Below are positions 32,698 to 42,938 of a DNA stretch of 64,000 nt, one piece after another. The stretch's first letter is position 1; each line of letters begins with the position of its first letter. The DNA comes from Planococcus liqunii (lineage in GTDB: Bacteria; Bacillota; Bacilli; Bacillales_A; Planococcaceae). Under the pieces are notes generated by a model, which was given only the letters and a program-made list of their open reading frames with translations, searched no databases and had not been told where the DNA came from. A program made the position numbers and the translations under genes. The stretch covers positions 3,891,746 to 3,955,745 of the forward strand of contig NZ_CP129238.1 of the NCBI RefSeq assembly GCF_030413595.1, written 5' to 3'.

Positions 32698-33900
32698 TTA
32701 CAATGCGGAGTTATCAACAAGCTCCAGTTCAAAGTCCATCAATTCGCCGTTTCGGTAAGCTTTGACGGCTAACGTATCCCCAATTTTCTTTTCGTTGTAT
32801 AGATGCTTGCGAAGTTCGATGATGTCGCCGACCGGTTCACCATCCATCTCGACAATCACGTCAAATTGCTGCATGCCTGCTTTGGCTGCTGCTGAGCCGT
32901 CTACAACCGAGTTGACGACTACACCTTCCTTGACGTCCGCTGGCAGGTTCAAGGTCTCTTCACGCTGCGCCTGAGGCACTTGTACCAAGTCCATCAACGT
33001 GATGCCCATTGCCGGACGAATCATTTCGCCGTTTTGTTCAATCGACTCAATCACTGGGAGCGCTGAATTGATCGGAATGGCGAATCCGATTCCTTCAACC
33101 GCATCGGTCGCAATTTTCATCGAGTTGATGCCGATCAATTGCCCAGCCAAATTGACAAGGGCGCCGCCGCTGTTGCCTGGGTTGATCGCTGCATCTGTCT
33201 GCAGCACTTCAGCCTGCCAGTCTTCTGAGCCATTGCCGTCCAAGTCGACTGGAACTGCCCGGTCTGTCCCGGAAACCACGCCGGTCGTGACCGAACCTGA
33301 AAAATCAAGTCCGAGCGGATTGCCGATGGCAATGACCGTTTCGCCCCGCTTCAATACATCCGAATCGCCCAGTTCCGCCACATCCGGCACATTGGCATCG
33401 TCCATTTCCAGTACCGCCAGATCGGTCCAGATATCGCTGCCGACCAGCGTCGCTTCGACTTTCGTGCCGTCTGACAAGGTCAATTCAATGCCGCTTGCGC
33501 CTTCAATGACGTGGTGATTCGTCACCACATACGCTTTGCCGCCTTCGTTTTTATAAATGACGCCGGAACCGGTCCCAACTGCCTGTTCCTGTCCTTGGCC
33601 CTGTGACCAGAAATCATTGGCCGCCTGCAAATTCGTCACACCGACTACTGCATCCGCCGCCTTTTCCACCGCATCGGTAACATCTGTCGTGATTTCAACG
33701 GAAGCCGTCGCTGACTGCCGGTCCGTTTCCGTCAGTTGTGTACTGGTAGCTGCATTATCATTTTTCGGTGCAAGCCCTGGAACTGAAGAAAACAGCAGCC
33801 ACACCAGCAACGCACCGATTGCCACTCCCGCCAGGCCTGCCAGAAATGTGCCCGCACGGCGCGGTTTCGGCTGTCCTGATGGATTATTGTAATATCCCAT
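32698..33900 (-). CDS. htrC: HtrA-type membrane-anchored serine protease (HtrC/YyxA-like)
   Basis: A 400-residue DegP/HtrA-family protease for misfolded exported proteins. An N-terminal helix (about 20-41) anchors it with the catalytic part outside. Triad: H130 (TNHHVIEGA), D160 (WTDLAVL) and S244 (GNSGGAL). One PDZ domain occupies about 285-385 (KAGMQQFDVIVEMDGEPV). The start at 33900 is chosen because GAGAGG is 9 bp before it. It sits downstream of walJ, as yyxA does in Bacillus, but behind a separate terminator. Confidence 0.92.
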   Translation of the reverse strand: MGYYNNPSGQPKPRRAGTFLAGLAGVAIGALLVWLLFSSVPGLAPKNDNAATSTQLTETDRQSATASVEITTDVTDAVEKAADAVVGVTNLQAANDFWSQGQGQEQAVGTGSGVIYKNEGGKAYVVTNHHVIEGASGIELTLSDGTKVEATLVGSDIWTDLAVLEMDDANVPDVAELGDSDVLKRGETVIAIGNPLGLDFSGSVTTGVVSGTDRAVPVDLDGNGSEDWQAEVLQTDAAINPGNSGGALVNLAGQLIGINSMKIATDAVEGIGFAIPINSALPVIESIEQNGEMIRPAMGITLMDLVQVPQAQREETLNLPADVKEGVVVNSVVDGSAAAKAGMQQFDVIVEMDGEPVGDIIELRKHLYNEKKIGDTLAVKAYRNGELMDFELELVDNSAL

Positions 33901-33997
33901 TCGTTTCATCCTCTCTTCGCTTTTCCTATACTCTTATATAGCCTTAGTTTAAGAAGGCGAAACAGCTAATTCAAGCGGTAATTATGGCGGAAATGAA

Positions 33998-34036
33998 AAT
34001 AAAAAAACCGGAAGCATCGCCGCTTCCGGTTTTTTC
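33998..34036 (-). terminator. Terminator of the wal operon
   Basis: AAAAAACCGGAAGC (34002-34015) pairs with GCTTCCGGTTTTTT (34022-34035), just past walJ. Confidence 0.88.
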
Positions 34037-34038
34037 AC

Positions 34039-34827
34039 TCACACAACTACTAATTCTGTCGGCACATTGGCGTCGGTGTCCAGCAGATCGACGTATTCCC
34101 CGACAATAATACCTTTGGTTTGCAAGGTTTGTTCGACGCTCATGCGCGCCAAGTCTTTCATGTTGTTGTCTTTGCTTAAATGCGACAAGTAGATGCGCGT
34201 CGGCTTTTCCGCCATGACTTCGCTCATCGCCACTGCTGCATCTTCGTTCGACACGTGTCCGACGTCACTCAGGATGCGCCGTTTGACGGACCAAGGGTAG
34301 CGGCCCATCTGCAGCATGCCGACGTCGTGGTTGCTTTCAAACACAAACGCATCGGATGCCTGGATGATGCCTTTCATCCGGTCGCTGACATAGCCCGTAT
34401 CGGTGATCAGCGCCAATTTGCGCCCATTTTCATGGAACACATAAAACATGGGATCGGCTGCATCGTGCGATACGGCAAAAGATTCAATATCGAGCGAGCC
34501 GAAGCTCTTGACCGTATCCATGTCAAAGTGAAAGCGCTGCTCCGCAGGAATCGCGCCAACCAGCCCGTCCATGGCCTGCCAGGTTTTCGCATTGGCATAG
34601 ATTGGCACTTTGTGTTTCCGTGCCACAATTCCGAGGCCTTTAATATGGTCACTGTGCTCATGCGTCACCAGAATGCCATCCAGGTTATTCATTTTTTTGC
34701 CGATCGTGGCAAACAGCTCTTCCATTTTCCGTCCGCTGAGCCCTGCATCGACCAAAAACGAATGCTGGTCGTTTTCTATATAAATAGCATTGCCGCTTGA
34801 GCCGCTTGCTAATACACTAAACCGCAT
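34039..34827 (-). CDS. walJ: WalJ (YycJ) metallo-beta-lactamase-fold exonuclease-like protein
   Basis: A 262-residue MBL-fold hydrolase. Metal motifs: THEHSDH (residues 56-62 area), [10 protein letters not shown], and the C-terminal [11 protein letters not shown]-terminus [16 protein letters not shown] is typical of YycJ. The family is linked to DNA replication-division coordination and has 5'-exonuclease-like features; it is not a lactamase. AAGGAG lies inside the walI tail. Last gene of walRKHIJ. Confidence 0.94.
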   Translation of the reverse strand: MRFSVLASGSSGNAIYIENDQHSFLVDAGLSGRKMEELFATIGKKMNNLDGILVTHEHSDHIKGLGIVARKHKVPIYANAKTWQAMDGLVGAIPAEQRFHFDMDTVKSFGSLDIESFAVSHDAADPMFYVFHENGRKLALITDTGYVSDRMKGIIQASDAFVFESNHDVGMLQMGRYPWSVKRRILSDVGHVSNEDAAVAMSEVMAEKPTRIYLSHLSKDNNMKDLARMSVEQTLQTKGIIVGEYVDLLDTDANVPTELVVV

Positions 34828-34840
34828 AATAAAAATCTCC

Positions 34841-35653
34841 TTATTGTGTAACTTCTGCCTGCTCTGTCTTCTTCAGTTCGATGACATCCCCTTTTACCGC
34901 ATTCACGAAGAACTCTTCTTCGCTGCCATCTTCAAACGTCGCCTGAATGCGCCATGTCGGAAGGAACATTTGAGTATTTTCCGATACCGTCACGTATTCC
35001 GAATAGCCGAGTTCGGCTGAATCAATCTCTGTATTGGATGGCAGGAATCTTTTCTGATAAAGGTTATGGATAGCCTGGACAGGTGAAATCAGGTCTTTCT
35101 GTTGCTCGCCTTCGACTATATTCTCGAAGAGGGCTTGTTCATAATGCGTAATTTCTCCATCGTCGTTCCAGTAAACCGTCAAGTTTCCACTATCGCTGTA
35201 GAACAAGGGCTCCCCGTTGATTTCCTGAAAAAACATCGCTCTTTTTTCTTGTTCTTCAATCTTCCACAAGCCGTACTGTTTCCCTTCGTAGATGGTTTCT
35301 TCCACGAATTCCTCCAGTGTTTCCGTGCTTATTTTGTCATCGAGCGCCATAGGCTCCGTAAAGCTGACGGACAATAATTTATCATTTCTCCGGTTCTCTT
35401 TCAAGTCTACACCCGGCACGTCAGTCGCTACAAATGTTTTCATCGTTCCGGTCACATAAGGCAGTTTGCCCGCAGCTTCCGGCAAATTGGAATACGTAAT
35501 GCCTTCCGCTTCCAGTTTTTCTTCATTAGAAGACTCTGTGAGGAAAACCACGCTTTCCGCTTCTTTGTACCGCTCCAAATAAAGAGAATACAAAAACACA
35601 TTGAGTATGGCAAAGACAATGATGAAAATGGATTTGGTTTTATTCCAATCCAA
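34841..35653 (-). CDS. walI: WalI (YycI) regulator of WalK
   Basis: A 270-residue bitopic protein. The single N-terminal helix (about 8-26, [18 protein letters not shown]) is followed by a large outside domain. With WalH it restrains WalK through transmembrane contact. The TTG at 35653 gives [11 protein letters not shown], matching YycI, with GGAGG 8 bp upstream; the GTG at 35662 overlaps that site. It overlaps walH by 14 bp. Confidence 0.92.
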   Translation of the reverse strand: MDWNKTKSIFIIVFAILNVFLYSLYLERYKEAESVVFLTESSNEEKLEAEGITYSNLPEAAGKLPYVTGTMKTFVATDVPGVDLKENRRNDKLLSVSFTEPMALDDKISTETLEEFVEETIYEGKQYGLWKIEEQEKRAMFFQEINGEPLFYSDSGNLTVYWNDDGEITHYEQALFENIVEGEQQKDLISPVQAIHNLYQKRFLPSNTEIDSAELGYSEYVTVSENTQMFLPTWRIQATFEDGSEEEFFVNAVKGDVIELKKTEQAEVTQ

Positions 35654-36977
35654 CTTGCCCACCTCCTAACTCTTTTTTCGTTAAGCGGGTCCATACGCCT
35701 TCAGATTTAAAATACCAGGCCGGCTGCAAACTCAACAGCCGTGCCGGATCTTTATCGTCGAGTGTCAGCTCATAGCCAGGCAAGATATCGGTAATCTTCT
35801 TCAAGTCCTGCTCTTTCAAATGCGAAATGGCATGCAGCGCCGCTTTTCCGGAAGGCAAAGTAGCTGCACCGGTTTCCGCCCACGATTCCAATACATAGAA
35901 AGGGCGTTTGTAGCGGAATACCTGCTCCATTTCCGCATCAATCCCCCAGACCAGCTCCAGCTCGGTTGAAAGCGTCGGGCTGAATACCGGCATATTGTCC
36001 AAGTAAAGCCGGTACTCGATCTGCTGGTTCAGCGGACTCATCGCAAAGTAGCGGTAGTCATTTGTCCAGCCGCTATGGCCATTGATAAAGTCGACCGTCT
36101 CAAAAAGCAATTCGGATGGAATCGCGGGATCCTGTGTTTCCGCTTTTGGCTGGACATAATTGATGCTTTTATGGCTGCTGTCCACGCTCATCAACGCATC
36201 GGATTCGTCGCTGTATTCCTCGTTCGCCAAATCGCCGGTCGATTGGACGCGCCCGGGATTTTCGAACAGCCCGTCTACAAATTTCTGGCTAACGATGTCT
36301 TCCTGCAAATAACGGTACGTGTTCATTTCGAGCGCATTTTCCTGCACATAAATCGGCAAAGTGCTAATGTCTTCATTGGTGATAAAGGTTTCGTAATTAA
36401 AAGCAGGCTCCACTACTCTCGATTGGAATTGCTCCAGCTCTGAAGCGGACACATTTGCCTGCAGCACGCGGCCGGTTCGGGTGTTGATGAAGTAAAGCGT
36501 GAAATCGGTATTTTCCGTTTCGCCCCATTCAATGACCAGCCGGTCGAACGATGCTTCCGGAATGCTGTCAGCTGACACTTCCATGATCGTATCAAAAACC
36601 GGAAACGGTACCGGTCCCGGGAAATACAAGACGGCACGGTTCGGTTCATGCATATACGATTTTAATACATTCATCGGTGCTTCTTCAGCAAGCGACAGCA
36701 CATCCCGGATTTGCCATTGCTTCATGACTTCCAGGAGCAGATCGACCTGCTCTTTTTCGGTTGTTCCAGTGACCACATCATTGTAATGATAAAGGACTTT
36801 GCTCGGCTGGATGACTTCTTCCACGGTTTTCGTCTTTCCAAGAGCCACTTCGATGGCCGGCGTCGTTTCAATCCGGTCAAATCCTGGTGTAAACGTCCAA
36901 ATGATGAAGGTCAGGAAAAGGCTAAGAGCAATAAGCAAAAACAAAGCGATAGATTTGATGTATTCGATATACTTCAT
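35640..36977 (-). CDS. walH: WalH (YycH) regulator of WalK
   Basis: A 445-residue bitopic protein with an N-terminal helix (about 7-28) and a long extracytoplasmic part in three domains. It acts with WalI on WalK. The ATG at 36977 overlaps the walK stop (ATGA), with GGAGGTGAG 6 bp upstream, preferred to a GTG six bases earlier. The 3' end overlaps walI. Confidence 0.92.
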   Translation of the reverse strand: MKYIEYIKSIALFLLIALSLFLTFIIWTFTPGFDRIETTPAIEVALGKTKTVEEVIQPSKVLYHYNDVVTGTTEKEQVDLLLEVMKQWQIRDVLSLAEEAPMNVLKSYMHEPNRAVLYFPGPVPFPVFDTIMEVSADSIPEASFDRLVIEWGETENTDFTLYFINTRTGRVLQANVSASELEQFQSRVVEPAFNYETFITNEDISTLPIYVQENALEMNTYRYLQEDIVSQKFVDGLFENPGRVQSTGDLANEEYSDESDALMSVDSSHKSINYVQPKAETQDPAIPSELLFETVDFINGHSGWTNDYRYFAMSPLNQQIEYRLYLDNMPVFSPTLSTELELVWGIDAEMEQVFRYKRPFYVLESWAETGAATLPSGKAALHAISHLKEQDLKKITDILPGYELTLDDKDPARLLSLQPAWYFKSEGVWTRLTKKELGGGQVGLE

Positions 36978-38797
36978 TCCCACTCACCTCCGACATCCTC
37001 TTCAAATGGCAGCGTGAAGAAAATGGTCGTTCCTTTTCCGTACTGGCTTTCTGCCCAGATATGGCCGCCGTGCGCATTGATCATTTCTTTTGAAATGGCA
37101 AGGCCAAGGCCCGTGCCTCCCATTGCCCGGGAACGTGCCCGGTCAACCCGGTAGAACCGATCAAAAATCTTATCCACATTCTCTTTTGGAATGCCCATGC
37201 CCTGGTCGACGATGCGAATGAGGATAAAGCCGTCTTCAATTGTCATGGCAAAGCGGATTTTCCCGCCTTCCGGTGAATACTTGAGCGCATTGGAAATGAT
37301 GTTATCAATAACCTGCGTCAATTTATCCGGATCGATTTCGACGAAATACTGCTCTTCCGGAAGTTCGCGCTCGAAATAAACATTTTGCGACTTCGACATT
37401 TCAAAACGGTCGATGATGCGGTTGAAGAAGACATTAAACTCGACCATTTCTTTGTTGATTTCCGTTTCGCTGGCATCCATTTTTGATAGCTTCAACAAAT
37501 CGTTGACCAAGCGGATCATCCGTTCCGTTTCGGTCTGGGTGACATTCAAAAACGTCGGCGCCAGTTCCTGGTCCTGCCATGCACCGTCAGCAAGCGCTTC
37601 AAGGTAGCTTCTCATTGTCGTCAATGGAGTCCGCAATTCATGCGAAACATTGGCCACGAATTCCCGGCGCTCCATATCGATTTTTTCCTGTTCGGTATTG
37701 TCGTGCAATACCGCGATAACGCCGTTCACAAAGCCGGTTTCTTTCTGGATGACCGAAAAGCTAGCCCGCAGGAGCGCGCTTTCGTCATAAGAACTGAAAT
37801 CCAATGTGATGGCATCTTTTAAGTGGATCAGATCTTCAAATGTATATTCTGAATCCAAGCCCAATACCGAAGTGATCGGCCGGTTGATGACCGTTTCACG
37901 TGAAACATTTAAAAGGCGGAGTCCCGGATCGTTGATCAAAATGACGCGCCCTCTCCGGTCGGTCGACAGAACCCCGTCGGTCATATTGGCAAGTACGGAC
38001 GCCAATTTCCGGCGTTCGCTTTCTGTGGACTGCTGGGATTCCTGCAGCCGATTGGTCAGGTTGTTGAATGACTTCGCCAATTGCCCGATTTCATCATTTC
38101 CGTAGACGCGGACTTTTCGGGAGAAATTCCCTCTAGCCATCGCCTGGGCTTGCCGCCGCATGTCGGAAATCGGTCTGGAAATCGTCTGGGCCACCAGCAC
38201 GCCGAGCACTGCCGTTACGGCCAGGGCAATGGCGGTGCCGACAGCCAAAATGGCATTGATGTCATCCATCTGGTCGTAGACATTTTCAATATCTGCTTCC
38301 ATATATAAAGTACCGAGCACTTCGCCGCCCTCTGCGATGATCGGCTGAGTTCGGACCCATACTCGGTCTGCTTGGCTGTTTACATATGTCCGTTCATCAG
38401 GTGTTTCAGCGACAATGGACTGCGTCACGATGTCCAGTGTGGAACGCTGGCCGACCAAAGACTGGTTGTCAGTGGCCGATGAAGCCAAAATCCGGTACCG
38501 GGCATCGACGACGCGGATTTCATCAATATCCGATGACTGAAAACCGGCCAGTACCGAGCGCAGGCTTTGTTCAATCGTCGATTCTTCTTCGGTCCGCGGT
38601 TTGACCATTTCTTCCCGCACACTGAACTCGACAATATTCATTCGTTCTTCGATGGAGTCCTTGAAGTTCATCGTCAAAGTTTCCTCAAGCTCTTGCGCAA
38701 AATAAAGGCCGATAATCTGCATCGCCAACAGGATTAGCAAGAGGTAGATCAACACAAATTTCACATGAATCGATTTAAAAAAACTTACTTTTTGCAT
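36974..38797 (-). CDS. walK: WalK sensor histidine kinase
   Basis: A 607-residue essential-type kinase for cell-wall homeostasis. Two helices (about 11-33 and 183-205) flank an outside PAS/Cache-like domain; then HAMP (206-258), PAS (262-370), HisKA with phospho-acceptor H386 (NVSHELRTPL), and HATPase (DQGMGIPKENVDKIF, GGTGLGLAISKE). In the PAS, N271 stands where Staphylococcus aureus WalK has a zinc-binding histidine; D274 and H365 are kept. A parS-like site lies in the gene. It phosphorylates WalR, encoded 5 bp upstream. Confidence 0.97.
   Translation of the reverse strand: MQKVSFFKSIHVKFVLIYLLLILLAMQIIGLYFAQELEETLTMNFKDSIEERMNIVEFSVREEMVKPRTEEESTIEQSLRSVLAGFQSSDIDEIRVVDARYRILASSATDNQSLVGQRSTLDIVTQSIVAETPDERTYVNSQADRVWVRTQPIIAEGGEVLGTLYMEADIENVYDQMDDINAILAVGTAIALAVTAVLGVLVAQTISRPISDMRRQAQAMARGNFSRKVRVYGNDEIGQLAKSFNNLTNRLQESQQSTESERRKLASVLANMTDGVLSTDRRGRVILINDPGLRLLNVSRETVINRPITSVLGLDSEYTFEDLIHLKDAITLDFSSYDESALLRASFSVIQKETGFVNGVIAVLHDNTEQEKIDMERREFVANVSHELRTPLTTMRSYLEALADGAWQDQELAPTFLNVTQTETERMIRLVNDLLKLSKMDASETEINKEMVEFNVFFNRIIDRFEMSKSQNVYFERELPEEQYFVEIDPDKLTQVIDNIISNALKYSPEGGKIRFAMTIEDGFILIRIVDQGMGIPKENVDKIFDRFYRVDRARSRAMGGTGLGLAISKEMINAHGGHIWAESQYGKGTTIFFTLPFEEDVGGEWE
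37892..37907. promoter_or_regulatory. parS-type site in walK
   Basis: CGTTTCACGTGAAACA matches the ParB site TGTTnCACGTGAAACA except at the first base. It lies within walK coding sequence. Confidence 0.7.
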
Positions 38798-38802
38798 TCA
38801 AC

Positions 38803-39510
38803 CTACTCCTGTTCAGGATTCCGCAAGTAATACCCTACTCCCCTGCGGGTAACGATCCATGCTGGATGGCTCGGATTGTCTTCAATTTTTTCACGAAGGC
38901 GCCGGATGGTTACGTCAACTGTCCGAACGTCCCCAAAATAATCATAGCCCCAGACAGTCTGCAGCAAATGCTCGCGCGTCATCACTTGGCCGATGTGTTT
39001 TCCAAGGTAATGCAATAATTCAAATTCGCGGTGCGTCAATTCAATCGTTTCGTCGCGCTTTTGGACCAAATAAGCGTCCGGCTGGATGATCAATGACCCG
39101 ACTTCAATATCGTTCGAATTCGGACCTTCTTCTTCAAGCGGCACGACATTTTGGCGGCGCAGGTTGGCTTTCACCCGTGCAATCAGTTCGCGTGTCGAAA
39201 ACGGCTTGGTGACGTAATCGTCCGCTCCCAGCTCAAGGCCCAGCACTTTATCGATTTCCGAGTCTTTTGCCGTCAGCATAATAATCGGAAAGTCGAATTT
39301 TTTGCGGATTTCCCGGCATACTTCCATACCGTCGCGGTTCGGCAGCATGATGTCCAGAAGCATCAAATCCGGCTGCACTTCTTCCGCTATTTTGATGGCT
39401 TCATCGCCGTCGTACGCACACAAGACATTAAAGCCCTCTTTTTTCAAATTAAACTGCAGAATGTCTGCAATCGGTTTTTCATCGTCAACAACCAAAATGG
39501 TTTTACTCAT
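38803..39510 (-). CDS. walR: WalR response regulator (OmpR family)
   Basis: A 235-residue regulator of autolysins and cell-wall genes. Receiver: [11 protein letters not shown], phosphorylated D53 in LLDIMLP, and K103 region (DDYVTKPFS). The C-terminal winged helix contains [12 protein letters not shown] and [17 protein letters not shown]. The ATG at 39510 follows AAGGGGG; an upstream in-frame ATG at 39609 has no ribosome site. First gene of the wal operon. A Noc-site palindrome stands 114 bp upstream. Confidence 0.97.
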   Translation of the reverse strand: MSKTILVVDDEKPIADILQFNLKKEGFNVLCAYDGDEAIKIAEEVQPDLMLLDIMLPNRDGMEVCREIRKKFDFPIIMLTAKDSEIDKVLGLELGADDYVTKPFSTRELIARVKANLRRQNVVPLEEEGPNSNDIEVGSLIIQPDAYLVQKRDETIELTHREFELLHYLGKHIGQVMTREHLLQTVWGYDYFGDVRTVDVTIRRLREKIEDNPSHPAWIVTRRGVGYYLRNPEQE

Positions 39511-39623
39511 TTTCTTTTCCCCCTTAGTCCCAACATTTACTGATGGAATTTCCTCCGATGTACATTCTTTTCTACCCTTTACTTTATCACTGTTTTGGCG
39601 GTTTCGCATCTCTCACTGCCTAT

Positions 39624-39647
39624 CCGCTATTTCCCGGGAAATAGCGG
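39624..39647. promoter_or_regulatory. 24-bp perfect palindrome containing an exact Noc-binding site
   Basis: CCGCTATTTCCC and its exact complement GGGAAATAGCGG meet with no spacer. The central 14 bp (39629-39642) is ATTTCCCGGGAAAT, the Noc consensus of Bacillus subtilis. It lies between the M23 terminator and walR. Confidence 0.75.
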
Positions 39648-39655
39648 GGAGACGA

Positions 39656-39690
39656 AATGAAAAGGCCGGACGCTAAAAGGCGTCCGGCCT
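39656..39690 (-). terminator. Terminator after the M23 peptidase gene
   Basis: GGCCGGACG (39664-39672) pairs with CGTCCGGCC (39681-39689); T-rich tail on the minus strand. Confidence 0.85.
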
Positions 39691-39698
39691 ATAGATGG

Positions 39699-41129
39699 TT
39701 AATTGATATATTTTAACGGATCTTGCGTAACACCGTTCAAAGAGACTTCAAAATGCAGATGGATGCCGGTAGAACGGCCGGTATTCCCCATATTCCCCAA
39801 TTTCGTTCCTTGCGGGACCACGTCTCCGGCTTTGACGTCAATCGAAGACAAATGGGCATAGATGGTTTCATACCCGTTTTGATGGTCGACTACCACCCGG
39901 TTCCCGAATGTTCCAGCCGCTCCGGCCGCTTTTACTACGCCGTGGTCGGCCGACTTGATGGCCGGTCCGCTTGAACGGGCAATGTCGATGCCATTATGGA
40001 GACGCCCCCAGCGATGGCCTCTTTTGCTGGTGATTTCACCGCCTTCTGCCGGCCACGCAAATGTTCCGGTGCCGACTGATGGAGGAGGCATTGTGCCGTT
40101 TGAAACGATGTGGTCAATCGGCTCTAGCGTGGCCTGCTCGACTACGACTTCTCTCGAAATTTCCTGGCCGTTGACGGTTTCCACTGCAGAGGTAACATGC
40201 TTTCTGCCATTTTTCCCTTGCTGCTTGAGCTTTGTTTTGCCCTTCAATAACTTGGGATCGTCTTCTTTCAGGGACTTATGCGGAATCAGGGCAATCTGTT
40301 TCTGCTGTTTTTTCACTTGCACCGTCACCAAAGGTCCGGCTGCTGATGCATTCAACTGGGTACCGGGGGCTAATTGAGCCAGGTTGATGCTCGGATTCAA
40401 AGCAGCAAGTTCTTCTGTTTCCATTCCGAACGCATCCGCTAGCTTTTCGGCTTCATCGCCTTCACGGACACTATAAGAACGCTCTCCAGTCAGCAAGTAT
40501 TTCGCAGCCTGGTCCGGTTCCATGACACCCGCCGGATTTGTCTGTTTTGCAGCTCCCGACAAGTTCTTTGTGATTGTTAAATCGATAAGATTCGCCTGTC
40601 CCGGCTCCAACTCCGGCAAAGGCGCTTGTGTTTCTTTCCGCTGTTCCCAAGCTGCCAGCTCTTCCGGCGTGGCATAGGCCAGTTTCAATTGCTGGATCAG
40701 GGCCTCAAATGCCGCCTGGTCTTTCACTTGAAGCACTTCGCGCCCATTGACCGATAACGCGAAAGCGGAAGCTTGGATTTCCACTTCTTTAGCAGCTTCC
40801 GCCAACGTTTCCTGCTCGTTCGGCAAACTGCGTTCGAACACCTTCTCCTCCACAATCTTGAAGCCTTCGTCCACTTCCAGATCCAAAGCAGCATATTGCG
40901 GCTGAAGCTTGCTGCGTTTCTCATCCATCATATTTTCCACTGCCTGCTCATCAGATACTGTGCCGAGGTACTGCCCATCATTATACAAGTGGTAAACTGG
41001 CTGCAGGCTGTGCTTATCTTCAGACGTTGCAAACACTGGCGTGAAGCTAAGGCTTGTCAGCAACAATGCCGAGGCGGCCGCTGCCTTTAAAAACGCCCGG
41101 CCGGCTGCCGGTTGTTGAATGTTCTTCAT
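39699..41129 (-). CDS. Secreted M23 peptidase with LysM and G5-type domains
   Basis: A 476-residue exported murein endopeptidase. Signal peptide about 1-35 (ALLLTSLSFTPVFA). A helical region is followed by LysM (about 216-262, YSVREGDEAEKLADAFGM), a G5-like segment (about 266-340) and a C-terminal M23 domain (357-475). Zinc ligands H378 and D382 (LHNGIDIA) and H459, with H426 and H457 for catalysis. It should cut peptide bridges for wall expansion. Next to walR, it may be a WalR target. AAAGGAG is 12 bp before the ATG. Confidence 0.9.
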   Translation of the reverse strand: MKNIQQPAAGRAFLKAAAASALLLTSLSFTPVFATSEDKHSLQPVYHLYNDGQYLGTVSDEQAVENMMDEKRSKLQPQYAALDLEVDEGFKIVEEKVFERSLPNEQETLAEAAKEVEIQASAFALSVNGREVLQVKDQAAFEALIQQLKLAYATPEELAAWEQRKETQAPLPELEPGQANLIDLTITKNLSGAAKQTNPAGVMEPDQAAKYLLTGERSYSVREGDEAEKLADAFGMETEELAALNPSINLAQLAPGTQLNASAAGPLVTVQVKKQQKQIALIPHKSLKEDDPKLLKGKTKLKQQGKNGRKHVTSAVETVNGQEISREVVVEQATLEPIDHIVSNGTMPPPSVGTGTFAWPAEGGEITSKRGHRWGRLHNGIDIARSSGPAIKSADHGVVKAAGAAGTFGNRVVVDHQNGYETIYAHLSSIDVKAGDVVPQGTKLGNMGNTGRSTGIHLHFEVSLNGVTQDPLKYIN

Positions 41130-41458
41130 AAGTATTCGGTACTCCTTTTATATCTATGTAAAGCCCGCTGGCTTTCGTTTGATTTAAATGAACCTTTCCC
41201 ACTCTAGCATAATTTGCCTTCAAATTAGCCGATTTCTGCGCCTGTAATCCAACTGAAGCATTCTTGCCAAATCCTTCTAAAAAGTCGAGAAAGCAAAAAG
41301 AACTCCCTGTTTTCTTCCATGTAGAAAGTAGCAATCTTTGTTGCCAAACTTTAATAAAAGCAAGTTTTACTATCACTTTTCTGTAATATTTGTCATACTT
41401 CACGCTAGGAATACGACGGGAAATGTGTCTTTTCTGTTAAATCCGCCATTAATCAAAA
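41130..41458. other. Leader region of the M23 peptidase gene
   Basis: No gene seen in 41130-41458. TGTAAT-ATTTG-TCATAC at 41382-41398 matches the WalR consensus (TGTWAH-n5-TGTWAH) at 10 of 12 positions and points toward purA; it may control the M23 gene on the other strand. Weak support. Confidence 0.3.
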
Positions 41459-41495
41459 ATAAAGAGCTGAAACGGATTTCGTTTCAGCTCTTTAT
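41459..41495 (-). terminator. Terminator of purA
   Basis: AAAGAGCTGAAACG (41461-41474) pairs with CGTTTCAGCTCTTT (41480-41493). Confidence 0.88.
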
Positions 41496-41517
41496 ATTCA
41501 ATTTACGTTATTGTTTC

Positions 41518-42804
41518 TTAACGCCAAACGCTTGTTACGATGTTCGTCTGGTTGCGGTCTGGGCCGACTGAGAAGATGGAAATCTGGACGCCTGTCAATT
41601 GGGCAATGCGCTCCAAATAATGGCGTGCGTTTTCCGGAAGTTCATCCAAAGATTTGCATTTCGTTACATCTTCCGACCAGCCTGGAAGTTCTTCGTAGAC
41701 CGGTTCGCAATCTGCAAGCATGCGCAGGTTTGCCGGGTATTCTGTGATCAACTCGCCGTTGTAGCGGTAAGCGGTACAGATTTTCACCGTTTCAAGGCCT
41801 GTCAATACGTCGATCGAGTTAACCGTCAAATCCGTCAACCCGCTGACGCGTCTTGCATGGCGGACAACAACACTGTCGAACCAGCCGATGCGGCGCGGAC
41901 GCCCTGTTGTCGTGCCGTACTCTTTGCCGACTTCACGGATCTGCTGACCGATTTCGTCAAACAATTCCGTCGGGAACGGACCGTCGCCGACGCGTGACGT
42001 ATAGGCTTTACATACGCCGATGACGTGCTGGATGGTTGTCGGGCCGACGCCGGCACCGATTGTCACACCGCCCGCAACCGGGTTTGATGAAGTAACAAAT
42101 GGATATGTACCTTGGTCGATATCCAGCATAACGCCTTGTGCGCCTTCAAAAAGAACGCGGCGGCCGTCATCGATGGCATCGTTTAATACTTTTGATGTAT
42201 CGGTTACATACTTGGCAATTTCCTGGCCATATTCATAATACTCTTCCATGATTTCTTCAACCGTAAATCCTTCCGTTTCATAAAACTTCTCGAACATCCG
42301 GTTTTTCTCGTTCAAGTTCATGCGAAGCTTTTCCTCGAACACAACATGATCCAACAGGTCCGCCATACGGATGCCGACACGCGCCGCTTTGTCCATATAA
42401 GCAGGCCCGATGCCTTTTCCTGTGGTTCCGATTTTGTTGGCTCCACGTCTTGCTTCTTCCACTTCGTCCTGCTTGATGTGGTAAGGCAGAATGACGTGTG
42501 CGCGGTTGGAAATGCGCAGGTTTTCAGTTGTGACGCCTCGTGCGTGCAGCGCTTTAAGTTCTTTTACAAGTGCTTTCGGATCCACTACCATACCGTTGCC
42601 GATCACTGAAATTTTGTCCTTGTAGAAAATCCCTGATGGAATCAAATGCAGCTTGTACGTTTCGCCGCCGAAAATGATGGTATGTCCGGCATTGTTGCCG
42701 CCTTGGTAACGCGCAATCACTTCTGCGTGTTCGGATAGAAAATCCGTAATTTTCCCTTTTCCTTCGTCTCCCCATTGCGTTCCTACTACTACGACTGATG
42801 TCAT
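41518..42804 (-). CDS. purA: Adenylosuccinate synthetase
   Basis: A 428-residue GTP-dependent enzyme that joins IMP and aspartate in the first AMP-specific step. Marks: [37 protein letters not shown], and the late [14 protein letters not shown]. The ATG at 42804 follows GGAGGTG by 8 bp. Single gene between two terminators, in the usual place between helicase and walR. Confidence 0.98.
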   Translation of the reverse strand: MTSVVVVGTQWGDEGKGKITDFLSEHAEVIARYQGGNNAGHTIIFGGETYKLHLIPSGIFYKDKISVIGNGMVVDPKALVKELKALHARGVTTENLRISNRAHVILPYHIKQDEVEEARRGANKIGTTGKGIGPAYMDKAARVGIRMADLLDHVVFEEKLRMNLNEKNRMFEKFYETEGFTVEEIMEEYYEYGQEIAKYVTDTSKVLNDAIDDGRRVLFEGAQGVMLDIDQGTYPFVTSSNPVAGGVTIGAGVGPTTIQHVIGVCKAYTSRVGDGPFPTELFDEIGQQIREVGKEYGTTTGRPRRIGWFDSVVVRHARRVSGLTDLTVNSIDVLTGLETVKICTAYRYNGELITEYPANLRMLADCEPVYEELPGWSEDVTKCKSLDELPENARHYLERIAQLTGVQISIFSVGPDRNQTNIVTSVWR

Positions 42805-42888
42805 CGTCCGCACCTCCGTTAGGCTTATGCCCTTGTTTCAACAGACTCAATTGTATCAAGCAAAGGACTCCGAGTCAATGAAAAACAG

Positions 42889-42936
42889 AAGAAAACACGA
42901 ACGATGAATGCATAGTCACATTCATACGTTCGTGTT
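42889..42936 (-). terminator. Terminator after the replicative helicase gene
   Basis: ACACGAACG pairs with CGTTCGTGT, with an inner TGAATG/CATTCA stem. Confidence 0.75.
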
Positions 42937-42938
42937 TT

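Noticed and set aside
36610..36625. GTCCCGGGAAAT in walH as a Noc site
   Set aside because: Only about 11 of 14 bases match and it lies in a coding region rich in similar codons.
41047..41403. A 118-codon minus-strand frame before the M23 gene
   Set aside because: It overlaps the signal-peptide region of the M23 gene in another frame and has no recognisable features.
42889..42936. Inverted CGAAC/GTTCG motif upstream of purA as a PurR box pair
   Set aside because: The core bases and spacing (25 bp) do not fit the usual 16-17-bp PurBox pair, and a helicase terminator explains the hairpin.
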